Shown one piece after another: positions 33,483-44,188 of a DNA stretch of 64,000 bases (its first letter is position 1; each line of letters begins with the position of its first letter). Under the pieces are notes generated by a model, which did no database searches, was not told the DNA's origin, and worked only from the letters and a program-made list of their open reading frames with translations. Position numbers and translations under genes: made by a program. The DNA is from Eucommia ulmoides (Eukaryota > Streptophyta > Magnoliopsida > Garryales > Eucommiaceae), in assembly GCA_016647705.1 (NCBI GenBank), contig CM028326.1:48189285-48253284 (forward strand), given 5' to 3'.

Positions 33483-33859
33483 AATAGAAGGTATTGATGA
33501 TGGTGGCATTGATGGTAGAACATAGCAGCATTGGGGGTGGACAGCGAGGCAAGGCATAAGGGTGGGGGTAGGGGTTGCTTGGTGAAAGAAAAAGGTATAG
33601 TAAATATAATAAAAAACAACGAAAAGCAAAGAAAAATTTTAAAGCGTAAATTAACAAATTTTCCGTTATTTCCCACTAATTTAACAACAAAATTAGACGA
33701 AAGGACTATTTAAAATCGTAACTAAAGATATATGGTTTAAAGTCAAATACCTTAACTTATTGGACCACACAGAAACATACTCAATATTTTAAGGTTTAAA
33801 ATCAAATTTCCCGTACTTTAAAGTATTTTTATATTTCTAGTGATTATTTTATTTTGCAA

Positions 33860-34299
33860 TCACACACATTTAATAATGCATTTAGTTTCAAGTGGTTTAA
33901 AAAGCTGATGCCGATTCCTAGCTTCAATATCCTCTTTGAACTTCCCATATATATTCTCACATGCCGTATATGACTTCACATAGAGATTGTAAAATCTCAG
34001 CTGACTTGTCTTCATCAAATCCTTCAAATACACCTCATCACCAAGCCCACCTTTTAACTGCAAAAACTAAATCATATTGTATTGAGGAACAATTTGTTTC
34101 TATTGCTCAATGATTAGGCATTTTCTATTTTTTTAACGTCTTTAGGAAATTTCGTACCTCTAGTTCAATAATTTTTTAGGGGTGCCCTTGGGTTCTTTGT
34201 TGGGTACCTTTAAAAAGTCAAGTTTAGCGAAGACCCTTTCGCTCCAGGTATTTTCTCTAACTTCTCCTACTTGTCCTCCTGCCTTTACTGGTTCACTGG
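33860..34299. other. No gene recognised
   Basis: A minus frame of 67 codons at 34063-33860 is not recognised and lies beside the Tat-like relic. Nothing else is visible. Confidence 0.4.
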
Positions 34300-35300
34300 T
34301 TTTTATGATAGTAGAGTAATTTCAGGGAATTTCCTTCAGATTCTTTATAGGCTCTTGTTTTGGTGTTTCGAATACTAGTACCATTTTGGATTCGATAGTT
34401 ATTGCTTTTTGAAAAGCTTGTGGTTGTATTGTAATATTGGAGGTTCCTGAATTCCAAACCTTTTTATGGTCCATTTGCATGAATCCGAATTGATCCCATA
34501 ATCTTCCCATATCCAAATGTTTAGCCTTTTACTGAGGTTGTTAGAGTCGGTTGGTGTGGCAACATTAGTCCAACATAACTTATGAGAAGTTCTTTCTAGG
34601 GTTTGCATTGATCCGTGCGTTTAGTCTGTTAGTTCTGGAAAATTTGTGGTATATTTTTCCCTAGTTTTGGTGGATGGTATATGTTCAATACTTTACCAAA
34701 CATATCAACTATCTCTATGATATTTTTGTTCAATGCATTTATCTTTTCTCATATGCGATCTAACACCTCCTTGTCTTAGGGTATCTTTCATTTTCTTCTA
34801 CTTCTTCCATGTCAATGTAAGTTATGGTCTCTTTTCCTTTGTTGAATTCTTCGTGTGGTATTTCTTCCTCGAAATCACTTTTGCAGCCGATAGGTGTGAT
34901 TGGGCGATCATCTCTTGTGTAGAAAAGGGGCGATACGTCTACCCAGTAAACCTTTGGGAAATTTTCGAACTTAACCCAAACTGCCTCGAGTGGTTTTGGG
35001 TCAATCTTCCTGATTCCTCCATCGAGACTGGGTTTTCATGCTTGGGTAATGGGTTCTACTGGCAGTTTAGTAATGTTGGTTTTCCATCATTGGCAAAGAA
35101 TAATGCTTTAGCTTTGATGAGGTCCTATATTCCGTGTTTTAGATTGTAGCAATGATCTGTATGATGACCAATTACCGCAAAGTGATATGCACAGATTTGG
35201 TTCGGACAAAAGTTGGGACACTATGGATTTTGACAATTAAATGAAATTGGCATGAGAAATTTGTTCTTTACATATTCTACAAAAATTCGAAGAAGGAGTA
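34300..35300 (-). pseudogene. Decayed Ty3 gag-pol fragment (Tat/Ogre-like)
   Basis: Minus frames give a zinc-finger-like stretch leading into CYNLKHGIQDLIKAKALFFA in mixed frames (about 35150-35090), then NPLPKHENP and, around 34440-34400, ITIQPQAFQKAITIESKM. The order H..C..LKH..QDLI...NPLP.H...I.IQ.P.P is typical of the gag C-terminus to protease of Tat-lineage Ty3 elements. Many stops and frame changes. It could be internal sequence of the R3 family, whose LTRs flank this region, but that link is inference. Confidence 0.6.
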
Positions 35301-36700
35301 TCGACAGAGGAGTGAATGGACTTTATTCTGTAGCTGGGCGATTAACCACTTGGCAATTTTGGTTGTAGCTGAAAGATGTCGAATGAGGTGGCGCTAGAGC
35401 TTTATATGGGAAATGGTATGGATGGGAAGTATATATTGGGGCTTGGAATGGCACAAATAGGGTTGACCTTAGTTTGGGCCAGGTTGAGCCTGGTACCTAT
35501 AGAGAATATACTTTTAAGTGGAAACCTTTTGTACACTACAATAAAATGGTACATCAACAACAAGAATATTGGACCATATTGAATATAGTTAAATCAATAA
35601 AGAAGTCTCACTAATTTATCCATTTGGGGGATATGCTCTTTTGACTCTACCATATTTACTAAACAAAGTTCCTATTAATTTCATTAGAGAAACACCATAT
35701 TAGATATTTTGAGGAAGTGAAGCCTTATATTTGTTGAGATTTGGGGTAGTTAGGCTCAATACTTGTTGTCAACAAGTTAAAAAAGAGAACTTGCAATTGT
35801 AGGTTTGGAGTGTAACTAAGAAAACATTGAAACAAAAATTCTGTCATTCAATTAAATAAGTGTCGTTTGTTTACAGACATATATGTTTGTGTCCCAAAAT
35901 GGAAAACAACTCAAGTATGGTCCAGTCAGGAACAGATGGGTCCTCCTGCTGAGGTGTAGTTGGTGAGTCGAAACAAAAATTGGAAATTCATTAACTACCT
36001 GAAGACTATCTATCTCGAGTCTAGAGTCCTGCCTTCAAGAAGCTATACCTGAACATGGCTTGGTCAGGATTTGTGCTGGCAAAATCCCTCTGACGTGAGA
36101 GTAAGAGCTCAGAGCAAAAAGGTTGCAAAAATGCATCAAGTATGTAAATAGCATTTGAGCTTACATTGCCCCTAGAATTTATAGGCCTTGGAGATAATTA
36201 GATTTACCTAATCAGTCCTAAACATGATTAATTAGGTGAAACTGTGGAAAATCCTACGGGCCTCTGACAGGCTAGTTGAGGAGCATAGTTATCTGTGGAG
36301 ATCTAGAAGAGCAACAAACTTAAATGGTGTGCTGGTTGAGAAAAATGGCTGAGTCCCTAAAGTTGGGCCTTTAGAGGCACGGCACAAAGCTTTGGGCGAC
36401 AGCGCCCTTGCGAGGCATACTTCTCCTTTCTATGTACAAACAAGATTCTTGGAAAGGATCCTTAGTTGGCGTATGGTACTTCATGATACCCTAGATTCTA
36501 GAATATGGCCACATCATGATGATGGTGGACACGTGGCTAGGGCCCACGTACTAAATCGATGAAGGCTAAAAACAACATCAACAATTGCACCCCTAGCCCT
36601 AGATAGCGAGGGAAGCGAGTTGGTTAGGCATATCAATTTTTGGTTTAAACAGGCGTCCTAGAGGGTTTAAAACACGAAAATTGATAACAAGGGACTAGAG
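35301..36700. other. Repeat debris, possible LTR fragment
   Basis: No gene. Around 36180-36195 the minus strand has GGCCTATAAATTCTAG, a TATA-like box resembling those of the R3 LTRs, so part may be an old LTR. Confidence 0.35.
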
Positions 36701-36729
36701 GTCTTTCGAGCAGCGATCTTTTGGGTGAC

Positions 36730-37470
36730 AATCTTCTAAGTGACCATATTTTTTGGAAACCCTTTTGGAGAGAGATTCCATGTTCCCCTGATAGGTAGAT
36801 TCAGCACGTCAGCCTGGCGGGGAATTTTTTCAACTTTAGGCTTACGATCAGTAATTCCCCGAGGGACGAAATTCCAAGCGACAACCCCCTCATGGGCAGA
36901 ATCCTTGGTGGCCATCCCCCAGATGACACACTCCTGGAGGGAAATTCTCTGGATGATATTTTTTTGAGTGGCAAACATCTGGGCAATGGACCGTGATATA
37001 GCTATTCTCGCGGGGACAAAATTGGAAAGGGTCTCTATGTGCTGCCCTAACAGGCAAAGACAACACATCAGCCTAGAGGAATTTTTTTTTTTTTAACTTC
37101 ATTGGGTTCGGGGTCAGCGATCTTCTAAGCAAATAAATTCTAAATTACAACTCCCGATGGGTAGAATTCTAAATGGTATTTTTCAAATAGTTAACAAACG
37201 ATTTCCTGAGTAAAAAAATTATGGGCTATAAACCTCTAACAAACATAATTTTGAATGACACTTTTCGAACCGTTTGCGAATAATTTTTTGAGCGAAGAAA
37301 TTATGGGTGGCAAACTTTCGACTGGCAAAATTCTAAATGACACATTTCAAACTAGTAGAAAATGATATTTTGAGTGAAGAAATTCTAGGTGACAAACCTC
37401 AGACGAGCTTAATTCTAAATGCACTTTTTGAACTATTATCAAATCCTGGGCACGGACCGGCCTTCACTGC
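36730..37470 (+). repeat. 82-bp tandem repeat array (clear at 37165-37470, degenerate upstream)
   Basis: The word AATTCTAAATG or variants starts at 37165, 37247, 37329 and 37411, each 82 bp apart, followed by TTTGAGCGAAGAAATT and GGTGACAAACCTC-type words. Upstream 36730-37120 shows the same vocabulary with higher divergence. Such arrays are common in Tat/Ogre untranslated regions. Confidence 0.8.
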
Positions 37471-37539
37471 AGAGAATGAAGTATGCATGAACTTTAGGAG
37501 GGTACAAGCGATGGACAGGTATGGGAATTAGACGATCTC

Positions 37540-38159
37540 AACAACCGGGGGAAAAATACCTCGACTGGTGTGGTGCGACACTGCCTTGTTGGTGCACTTG
37601 TGCGTTACGCTAGCGTGCTGGATAACGAGCAGTGCATTGTTGTGCTGGCGTGCAGGGAAGCACTGAACACGTAGCCCAATGCACTGTATTAGCGTATTGT
37701 GCCACTCTAGTATGCTATTTGGAATCCCTTTCTTGAGCCACAAATTTTCTTTCATCATGCCTCACGTGTACCGAGATCCTATTTCATACTTTTTGTCCAT
37801 TCTTCTAGTAAATAAAGAGTTGTGGAGCCTCGTTCAAACACTTATAATTTTCCAAGGTGTTCCCTCTGAGAGATTTCTCTGCATGATACTTTTTCTTCAC
37901 TTTAAAATGTTTTCTTGTATCTCCACCCTTAGGCTTCAACATGATGGAGCAATACTTCACTGCTCCTAAGGACACCGGGCAGTGTACTGGCGCCCAAAGA
38001 CTACTTCTTTCTTCTTCAACAGTTTGGCCACAATCACTTAGGAAGGTCGTCCACTCCCTGGCTGAGTTGGTGTTTGTGGTTGGCCACACTGGTGAACATA
38101 AAGGAAGAGGCTCTTCCTGGGAGCCCATTTTCATAGCCATTCTAGAGAAATTGGAATTG
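37540..38159. other. Host or old repeat sequence beside E3
   Basis: No confident gene. The plus frame 37941-38195 is open but runs across the E3 junction. The sequence continues at 45685 beyond E3. Nothing recognised. Confidence 0.4.
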
Positions 38160-38164
38160 GTGAC

Positions 38165-39620
38165 TGATAGGTGTGAAAAACCAATCTATTTCTAAACCGG
38201 ATTTGTTAGTTTTCAAGCGTTTTAGTTATATTTAATTACGTTTTAGTGTGTTTAATTGTAGAACAAGTGAAAGGACGTTAAAGGGCGATAAACAAGTGAA
38301 AACGGTAGAGAACGGTGAACAAAATATGCAAAATAGGGTTTTGGTGAATGAAGACCACTGCCTAAGCAGAAGTTCCACCGCTTAGGCGAAAAAGATGTAG
38401 AATGTTGGAGTGCTGAAGGGCTGAACCACTGTCTAGGCGGAGAAACTATCGCCTAGGCAAAGATCCGACAGAAACTTAACCAACTTAAGTCCACCGCCCA
38501 AGCAGTGAACCACTGCTTAGGCAGTGAAACTCTTCACAAAAATATCTATTTTCAGATATTTCCAAATCCCTCATTTTAACCCTTTTCTCCACTAAACCAC
38601 AAAGGGCCTGAGACGTGAGAGGAGGCTCTGGTTGACATCTTGAGCGTTCTCCTTCAACTTTAGTTAGGTTTAGGTAATCTAGGAAGTAGATTAGATTAGT
38701 TTAGGAGGTGTTCGTAGCCAATCCTTGAAGAGCTAGAAGAGGAAGTTCATCAACAGAGAAGAGGAAGCCTGGGATGATTGTTCTTTGGCGAAAGTGGACT
38801 ACTCTACTTTGAGATTTCGATTTTCTTCCCTTGTTTCCATCTTTGTATTTAATATTTATTGTTGATGATGATGATATCATCTTGATTTAATGTTGTATTG
38901 GCTAAGAACATGTTAGTGTAATTTAGAGATTAGTTAGGGAAAGGTGTAGTTGTGTAAATACTCGTTTGGTTTAATATACGTTTCTTTAATGGTTATTACT
39001 TTTAAGTCTAATTTTGTTTATCATTTGATGAAGATATTAATATTCTTGTAATGGTATTAGGGTTGGATTTGAGAGACTAGGGTTTGACACTTGGGAGAGG
39101 TAACCTTGGATTCGGACTAGGGTAAACATATCGTTACGACCTAATGACCCGGGAGGGCGTTAGTTAGTGTGCAATCGAAGCCGTTGGGTCAAGACTCATA
39201 CGGCCTAGAGTCTTTAAGACATTGAGGAGGACCTCTTCATCGACATGAAGTCACGTATTCCCTCGTCTTACACTCGGAAGAGGTGGTGAAGGAGTTTACG
39301 AACCGAGATTGTCGGATACCTAAACTCCGTTATTGTTAACTAAACGAAATCAAACATGTATTAAGTGAACGAAATCAATCCCTAATTGATCAACCTAGTT
39401 ATAATTAACCCACTAATTGTAGTTTAGCTCAGTTTAATTTCAATTCACATCTTCTGTCATCAGGATAACAAGAGACTACGTCAATTGCGGTATTCAATTC
39501 AATTATTCATACTTTTCTCTGTGGGAACGATATCCGATCTTCAAAGATCCACTATAATAAAACTTTAGATCTCGTATACTTGAGGGAGTAAGTAGGCGTG
39601 CACATTTCGCGCCCCTATCA
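38165..39620 (+). repeat. E3 5' LTR
   Basis: 1456 bp. Palindrome cluster 38353-38533, many copies with CG changed to TG or CA. The TATA box of E1 (CTATAAAACCC) corresponds here to CATTTTAACCC, so the promoter may be weakened. Confidence 0.92.
38353..38533. repeat. Palindrome cluster in E3 5' LTR
   Basis: About seven degenerate copies of CCGCCTAGGCGG, many as CCACTGCCTAAGCAG, as expected after CpG deamination. Confidence 0.78.
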
Positions 39621-39626
39621 AGTTTT

Positions 39627-39643
39627 TGGCTCCGTTGCCGGGG
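39627..39643 (+). other. E3 primer binding site (tRNA-Asp)
   Basis: TGGCTCCGTTGCCGGGG, 16 of 17 to the tRNA-Asp complement, starting 6 nt after the LTR. Confidence 0.85.
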
Positions 39644-39694
39644 ATTATTGTGAATTTTATTTGAATAATTGTCAAATTCTGTTCCCGTCAACGC

Positions 39695-39862
39695 CTACCA
39701 AGTTTTTGGCGTCATTGCCGGGAACTAGTTTGAATTTTAATTGAATATTGCAAAAGAAACACGGTAACAGCTCAAAACTTAAGTTTTAAATAGGAAAAAT
39801 AAATGTATTGTATCTTAGTTCTGTCAACACACCATGTTTTTGGCACTGTTGACGTGGGATTA
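39695..39862 (+). repeat. Two additional LTR-end/PBS-like copies in E3
   Basis: CCTACCAAGTTTTTGGCGTC...CCGGGAACTAG at 39695-39728 and TTTTTGGCACTGTTGACGTG...GATTAG at 39837-39862. Both repeat the LTR-terminus plus PBS junction in degraded form. Confidence 0.75.
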
Positions 39863-40426
39863 GTATGAATTCTAAATTGATATTGCGACTAAATGGTCGA
39901 GTGTTAATCCTGACATTTATTTTTGTTTTGTTTTTAATTTTTATTTTTGTTTCATTGTGTTGATGAGATCAAGCGGTGTAAGAAAAGATGAAGAAGATTG
40001 GAATTCTTAATTCTCAATCCCGAGATTCAGCTTATTGCAAATGTTAAGGGCTGAGAGGAAAAGCCGATTTCAAGCCATGATCTTGATCCGACTTAGCATT
40101 TGAGCCTAAATTCCTTGTCTATGGGGAATTTTGGTGAAAAATACTTAGTGACACGATAGTCCAGCTGGGGACGGTAACTCAAGCGCTATTCTTTTTGAGA
40201 TGACACTTAGGGTATCAAACTACCCAATTTTTGTTACTATTTATTTGATTATTTATTCTTTTTGGAAGCCGGCATGGCTTCGGAATGTGTTCGGAAGTGA
40301 ATTTAGGAATGTGGACGTTTGAGGAAGTATTTTAAGTTGAAAAACATTGAACAAGCGAAGTCAAAACATACGGGGTGGATCCGTTTTTGAAAATTTGAGA
40401 AAAACATGAAAGTGGGAGCTGTAGGC

Positions 40427-40735
40427 CCACCGCTCAAGCGGTTAACCACTGGTTAGGCGGTAAAAATACAGAGTGGGTGTTTTTTTAGCAAAAACAGCCC
40501 ATCGCTTAGGTAGTAAAAATACAGGATGCACCAAATTTTCAAAATACGGTCCACTGCTTAGGCATAAAAAACCACCGCTTAGGCAGATTAACAGCAGAAC
40601 AAAATGTTTTCACACTGGTGTAATTTCGCTTAGGCAGAAAAACCACCACCTAGGCAAAATTTCGTCAGAAGGTTTGATTTTAAGGAAAAGAGTTCCACCG
40701 CTTAAGCGGTGAATCCACCACCTAAGCAGTGAACC
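40427..40735. repeat. Internal palindrome cluster of E3
   Basis: Eight or more copies of the CCGCCTAGGCGG-type motif (for example 40696-40710, ACCGCTTAAGCGGTG), counterpart of 4411-4795 in E1. Confidence 0.8.
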
Positions 40736-40742
40736 TTCTGCA

Positions 40743-40754
40743 GTTAAAAATAGC
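40743..40754 (+). promoter_or_regulatory. Internal TATA-like box of E3
   Basis: GTTAAAAATAGC right after the internal palindrome cluster; followed by about 240 nt of 5' UTR with a pyrimidine-rich stretch, then the intron donor. Confidence 0.42.
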
Positions 40755-40996
40755 CCGTTCGTTCAAAATTAAAATCACAAGGTTCCCTCCCCAAATCCTC
40801 CACCTTCTCTCTAAAACCTCACTTCCAAATCGTTCCAATATTCAAAAATCATCTGTCCATTACCAAAACTAGTCATTTCCATCACGATTCAACCTCCAAG
40901 AATCGGATCTCCACCCCTATTTTTGAAAATTTAGGGTTTTGCGTGAAAGGTGCGATTTCTTCATTCTCTTTTGATTAGACCATTAATTCTCAACAA

Positions 40997-41354
40997 GTAA
41001 GTTTCTTAAACATTACATTTAGTCTAGTTGTTGAAATTATTGGTTGGTTTGCATGATTATATCAAAGAAATCAATGGATTTTGAAATTTTGCCAAAAACC
41101 CCTTAACCCTAGTTTCGCGATTTCGAAGTTCCATGGGTTTTTGGTTTGATTCTTGGTGATAAACATGTTTAATTGGATTGGTTGAGTGTGTGAACTAATA
41201 TAGGAAGTCACATTTGTGAAATTTGTTTGAAAAAATCAAATGGGTATTCATTTTGGGATGTATGTGTTCTTGACAAAGTGATTAGGGAAGTTTATGTTTT
41301 TTAATTGTTCATATATAATGAGTTTGTATTGGGTTTTTGTGATTGTGATTGTAG
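40997..41354 (+). other. Predicted 5' UTR intron of the E3 env-like gene
   Basis: Donor CAA/GTAAGTTT and acceptor TTGTAG/GAAATG, 358 bp, acceptor 3 nt before ATG. Same sites in E1. Confidence 0.55.
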
Positions 41355-41357
41355 GAA

Positions 41358-42494
41358 ATGCCGAAAAGAGCAGCAAAGAAGAGGGTCAGAGGAGAAGGGT
41401 CGAGTTCACACCCTAGGGTGCCGACCGACGTTGACTACGATGCTACCCACTTTGTGTCAAAACAAGCGGAGGAACACTTCAAAGAACACGAAAAATATTG
41501 TGTCTGCATACGTCAACGGGGTTTCGGTCCGATTGAAGATCTCCCGGTGGAATTTCAGAATGAAATCTGAAGCCGCCACTGGGAGCAATTCTGTAAATCG
41601 CCACCCCCAGGCAAGATTGCTTTGGTCAAAGAGTTTTATGCTAATGCTACATAGGCCATTGATGACCTAGTAAGGGTTCGGAATCAACCTATCATTTTCA
41701 GCCCCGACTTTATCAACCATCTCTTTGGACTGTCGGCACCGGAGTCCCTTGAAAGCCAAGACCCTACTTTGCATAGGGTCATTCAAAAGATCACATTTGG
41801 CAAGGTAAAGTGGAAACACCAAGGTCCAAATGTCTCTACCTTTTTGGTGCAATGCCTCAAACCAATTTAAAAAATCTGGCACTACTTCATCTGCGGAAGC
41901 CTCCTACCGACATCACATCTGTCAGACGTCTCAAAGGACAGGGCCTTTTTGATCTATAAAATTCAGACCAAACAACCAATCAACGTTGGATTTCTGATCT
42001 ATTCATCGATTATATATGCTACGAAGGCGGTAAAGGCTGGGCTCCCGTTTCCGTCACTATTGACCCATATTTTCAGATTAGCTGATGTGACTGTATCTGG
42101 GGGAAGCCTGTGTGACCCTATCACTCCACTTAATCTATCAGTAATAAACCAGTTGTGGAAGACTGGGGCGCAAGAGCCAACCGAGCCTAAGCTTGAGGAA
42201 TGAGAAGAGCAAGCAGACGAGACGGTTGGACCTTTTGGAGCCCGAGATGAAAACTCCTAAGAGAGGATAAATAACAAACTTCAGACCGTCCTCCAGAACT
42301 AATATGAGATTGCTTCTTTCTTGGACCAATTTTCGCGGCAAGAAGATCAAGTCCAACAGAAGATTTGGGATGGCCTTGGCCTTGGGATGGACGATTACCC
42401 TCTGATGCCATCCATGCCTCCACATCTACTCCAGAGACCACACTCTTCTTCCCAAAGTGACGATGGTGATAATTCGTCTTCAGGTGAACAGTAA
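41358..42494 (+). pseudogene. E3 env-like / 'putative plant transposon protein' ORF, broken by six stops
   Basis: Same 1137-nt frame and length as the E1 ORF with no indels. It begins MPKRAAKKRVRGEG. Blocks conserved with E1 are FVSKQAEEHFKEHEK (residues about 33-47), FYANAT and IIFSPDFINHLFGLSAPESL (about 95-135), INVGFLIYSS...PFPSLLTHIF (about 203-240) and the acidic C-terminus. In-frame stops are at codons 71, 99, 171, 282, 301 and 315; 171 and 301 are shared with E1. Maintenance of frame with only substitutions suggests either recent constraint or a master copy already carrying stops. Function unknown; the family is thought of as env-like in Athila and Sirevirus elements. Confidence 0.78.
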
Positions 42495-44173
42495 GGAATA
42501 AGTCTTATTCCCTAGGTATGTGTTCAACCCATTTTGTGTGCAAGCATGCTATATGTTTATTGGGTTTGCTGATGTTGGAACACTGCCATGTTCAGGCCTG
42601 GATGGTATGGAATGGATGATAGTTTAGTGGATATTCATCCATTTTGTTTTTTTTTGTAGAAAATGATGAACAATTATTAATTTTTTCAACAAAATGGAAA
42701 AATTTTGATGTACAAATTTAAGTTTATGTACGGTTGTTTTTTTTTTTTTTTTTTTTTTTATGAAGGTTTTAGTTTTAAATTTTTAGTTTAGTTAGTTTAA
42801 TTTTTGTTTTTGCATGTTTAGTGTTAGATTAATTTATGTATGTTAGTATTAGATTTAGTTTAGATTTGTGTATGTATAAAGTTGTGTTTGCATGCTTAGA
42901 TGTGAGTTCATTTGGGCCAAGACCTGATGATGAGAATTATCCCCTAATTGCATATTGAGGTCGGGGGTAATACCTTCCTTGTGTGTTTTGTGTGCTTAAC
43001 ATGTCGATTGGGTAAAAATTATCTCGATCCAAAAATAGCACGACATTTGAACTCAATGTATAATTATCTGAATGATTAGACATTGATTATTTGATATTAA
43101 GTTCATGATAGAAAATGAGGAAACTAGAACTTGATTTGGGGAAAACTTGAAGCGGAATCCTAAGTAAGGTAATTCTGGAGATGTGATTTAGGCCGTCAAT
43201 TTTTCGCTTGAACCGTTGTAGCTAACCTGAAAATGTTAATTCCTTGTTTCCCCTATTGAAGCCGATAACGTAATCAATTCTGGAAACGTTCAAATATTCC
43301 TTTCAATTAAATTTTTCCTAACCCAATGTCGCTAAGCCTAATTTTAAAAATTAAGTGAAATCAAGTGAGCGGTCGGGTTTCTGATAAATTTTTATTGATT
43401 CGATATTAGTGTATTCACTTGTCACTTTTGTATTTCTTTTTGCACACTCCTAAAATAAATTTGGGGGTGTGTTTCTCTAACTTCTTTTTGCACTTCCTAA
43501 AATTGTAATCATTCGAATTAAATTAGGAATATGTTAAATATATATATATATAGTGAATAAATATAGTTTTTCATTTTCTTCTCTTTCAACAAGTGAATAC
43601 CAGGATTTTCATTTCTTATTCAGAGTTGTATTCTAAGAATGTGGGGTCATGAGAGAGAATAGCGACAAGCGATTTTACCTCGGGTATCGATCGATTAAAC
43701 CGATTTCCTATTTTTATTCCACTGATACCTGTGGTCGTTCTCCAAAGCCAAACCAAACCCTATTGATTTCTGTGAATATCCGAGCCTACATTAGTGGATA
43801 GTAGACTCCAATTAAGCGTATGGTTTTCCTGAATCCTTCAATAGTTTAAATTATGAGCTTAACGATTGAATAATCAAATTCGGTATTTGACTAGTTATAC
43901 ATTTGAGTTCTCACACACACTTCAAATGGATCTAGAATGGTTTTTATTGATATTGATCGTTGAAATTCTAGAACACCACTTGGTGTAGGTTACTTCCCGA
44001 ACTTGATCCGATTTAAGGATGTTGAGGGAGGAACAAATTGGTCATTTCGATTGAACTTTATATTTACATGCATATACTTCTTTCGTGTTAGTTTAATTTT
44101 TCATTTTTAGTTGGTTAGTTCGTTAGTTAGTTTAGTTTAGTGTTAGTGTTTTGCTCGACGACTAGCAAAATTC
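42495..44173 (+). other. E3 3' untranslated region
   Basis: Collinear with 931-2649 (minus). Contains a poly-T tract near 42740-42760 and a polypurine-like TAAATTTGGGGGTGTG near 43456-43471, well before the real tract. Confidence 0.7.
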
Positions 44174-44188
44174 TAAGTTTGGGGGTAT
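44174..44188 (+). other. E3 polypurine tract
   Basis: CTAAGTTTGGGGGTAT directly before the 3' LTR. Confidence 0.85.

Larger units (their letters stand above)
32480..33850. mobile_element. Candidate inverted-repeat element carrying an LRR fragment
   Basis: Sequence at about 32590-33100 matches, inverted, sequence at about 33410-33730. Matching words include CTTCTGTCTAATTTAG against CTTTCGTCTAATTTTG (rc), ACAACCCGACCC/AGCAACCCCTACCC, and CACCATCACCATCAACACTT against CACCATCATCAATACCTT (rc). Between the arms lies an LRR-like coding fragment. This resembles a Pack-type DNA transposon. Exact ends and target duplication are not established, and an (AT)n tract at 32533-32582 disrupts the left arm. 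Confidence 0.5.

Noticed and set aside
33331..33676. Overlapping minus-strand ORFs with Ser/Leu runs
   Set aside because: They are produced by the (GA)n tract and pyrimidine-rich arms of the inverted repeat.
34733..35149. 138-codon plus-strand ORF as a host gene
   Set aside because: It is antisense to a recognisable Tat-like gag stretch on the minus strand and has no domain of its own.
37805..38195. Host exon spanning the E3 target site
   Set aside because: Frames on both strands are open but short, and joining across the E3 insertion (45685 on) gives stops and no recognisable domain.
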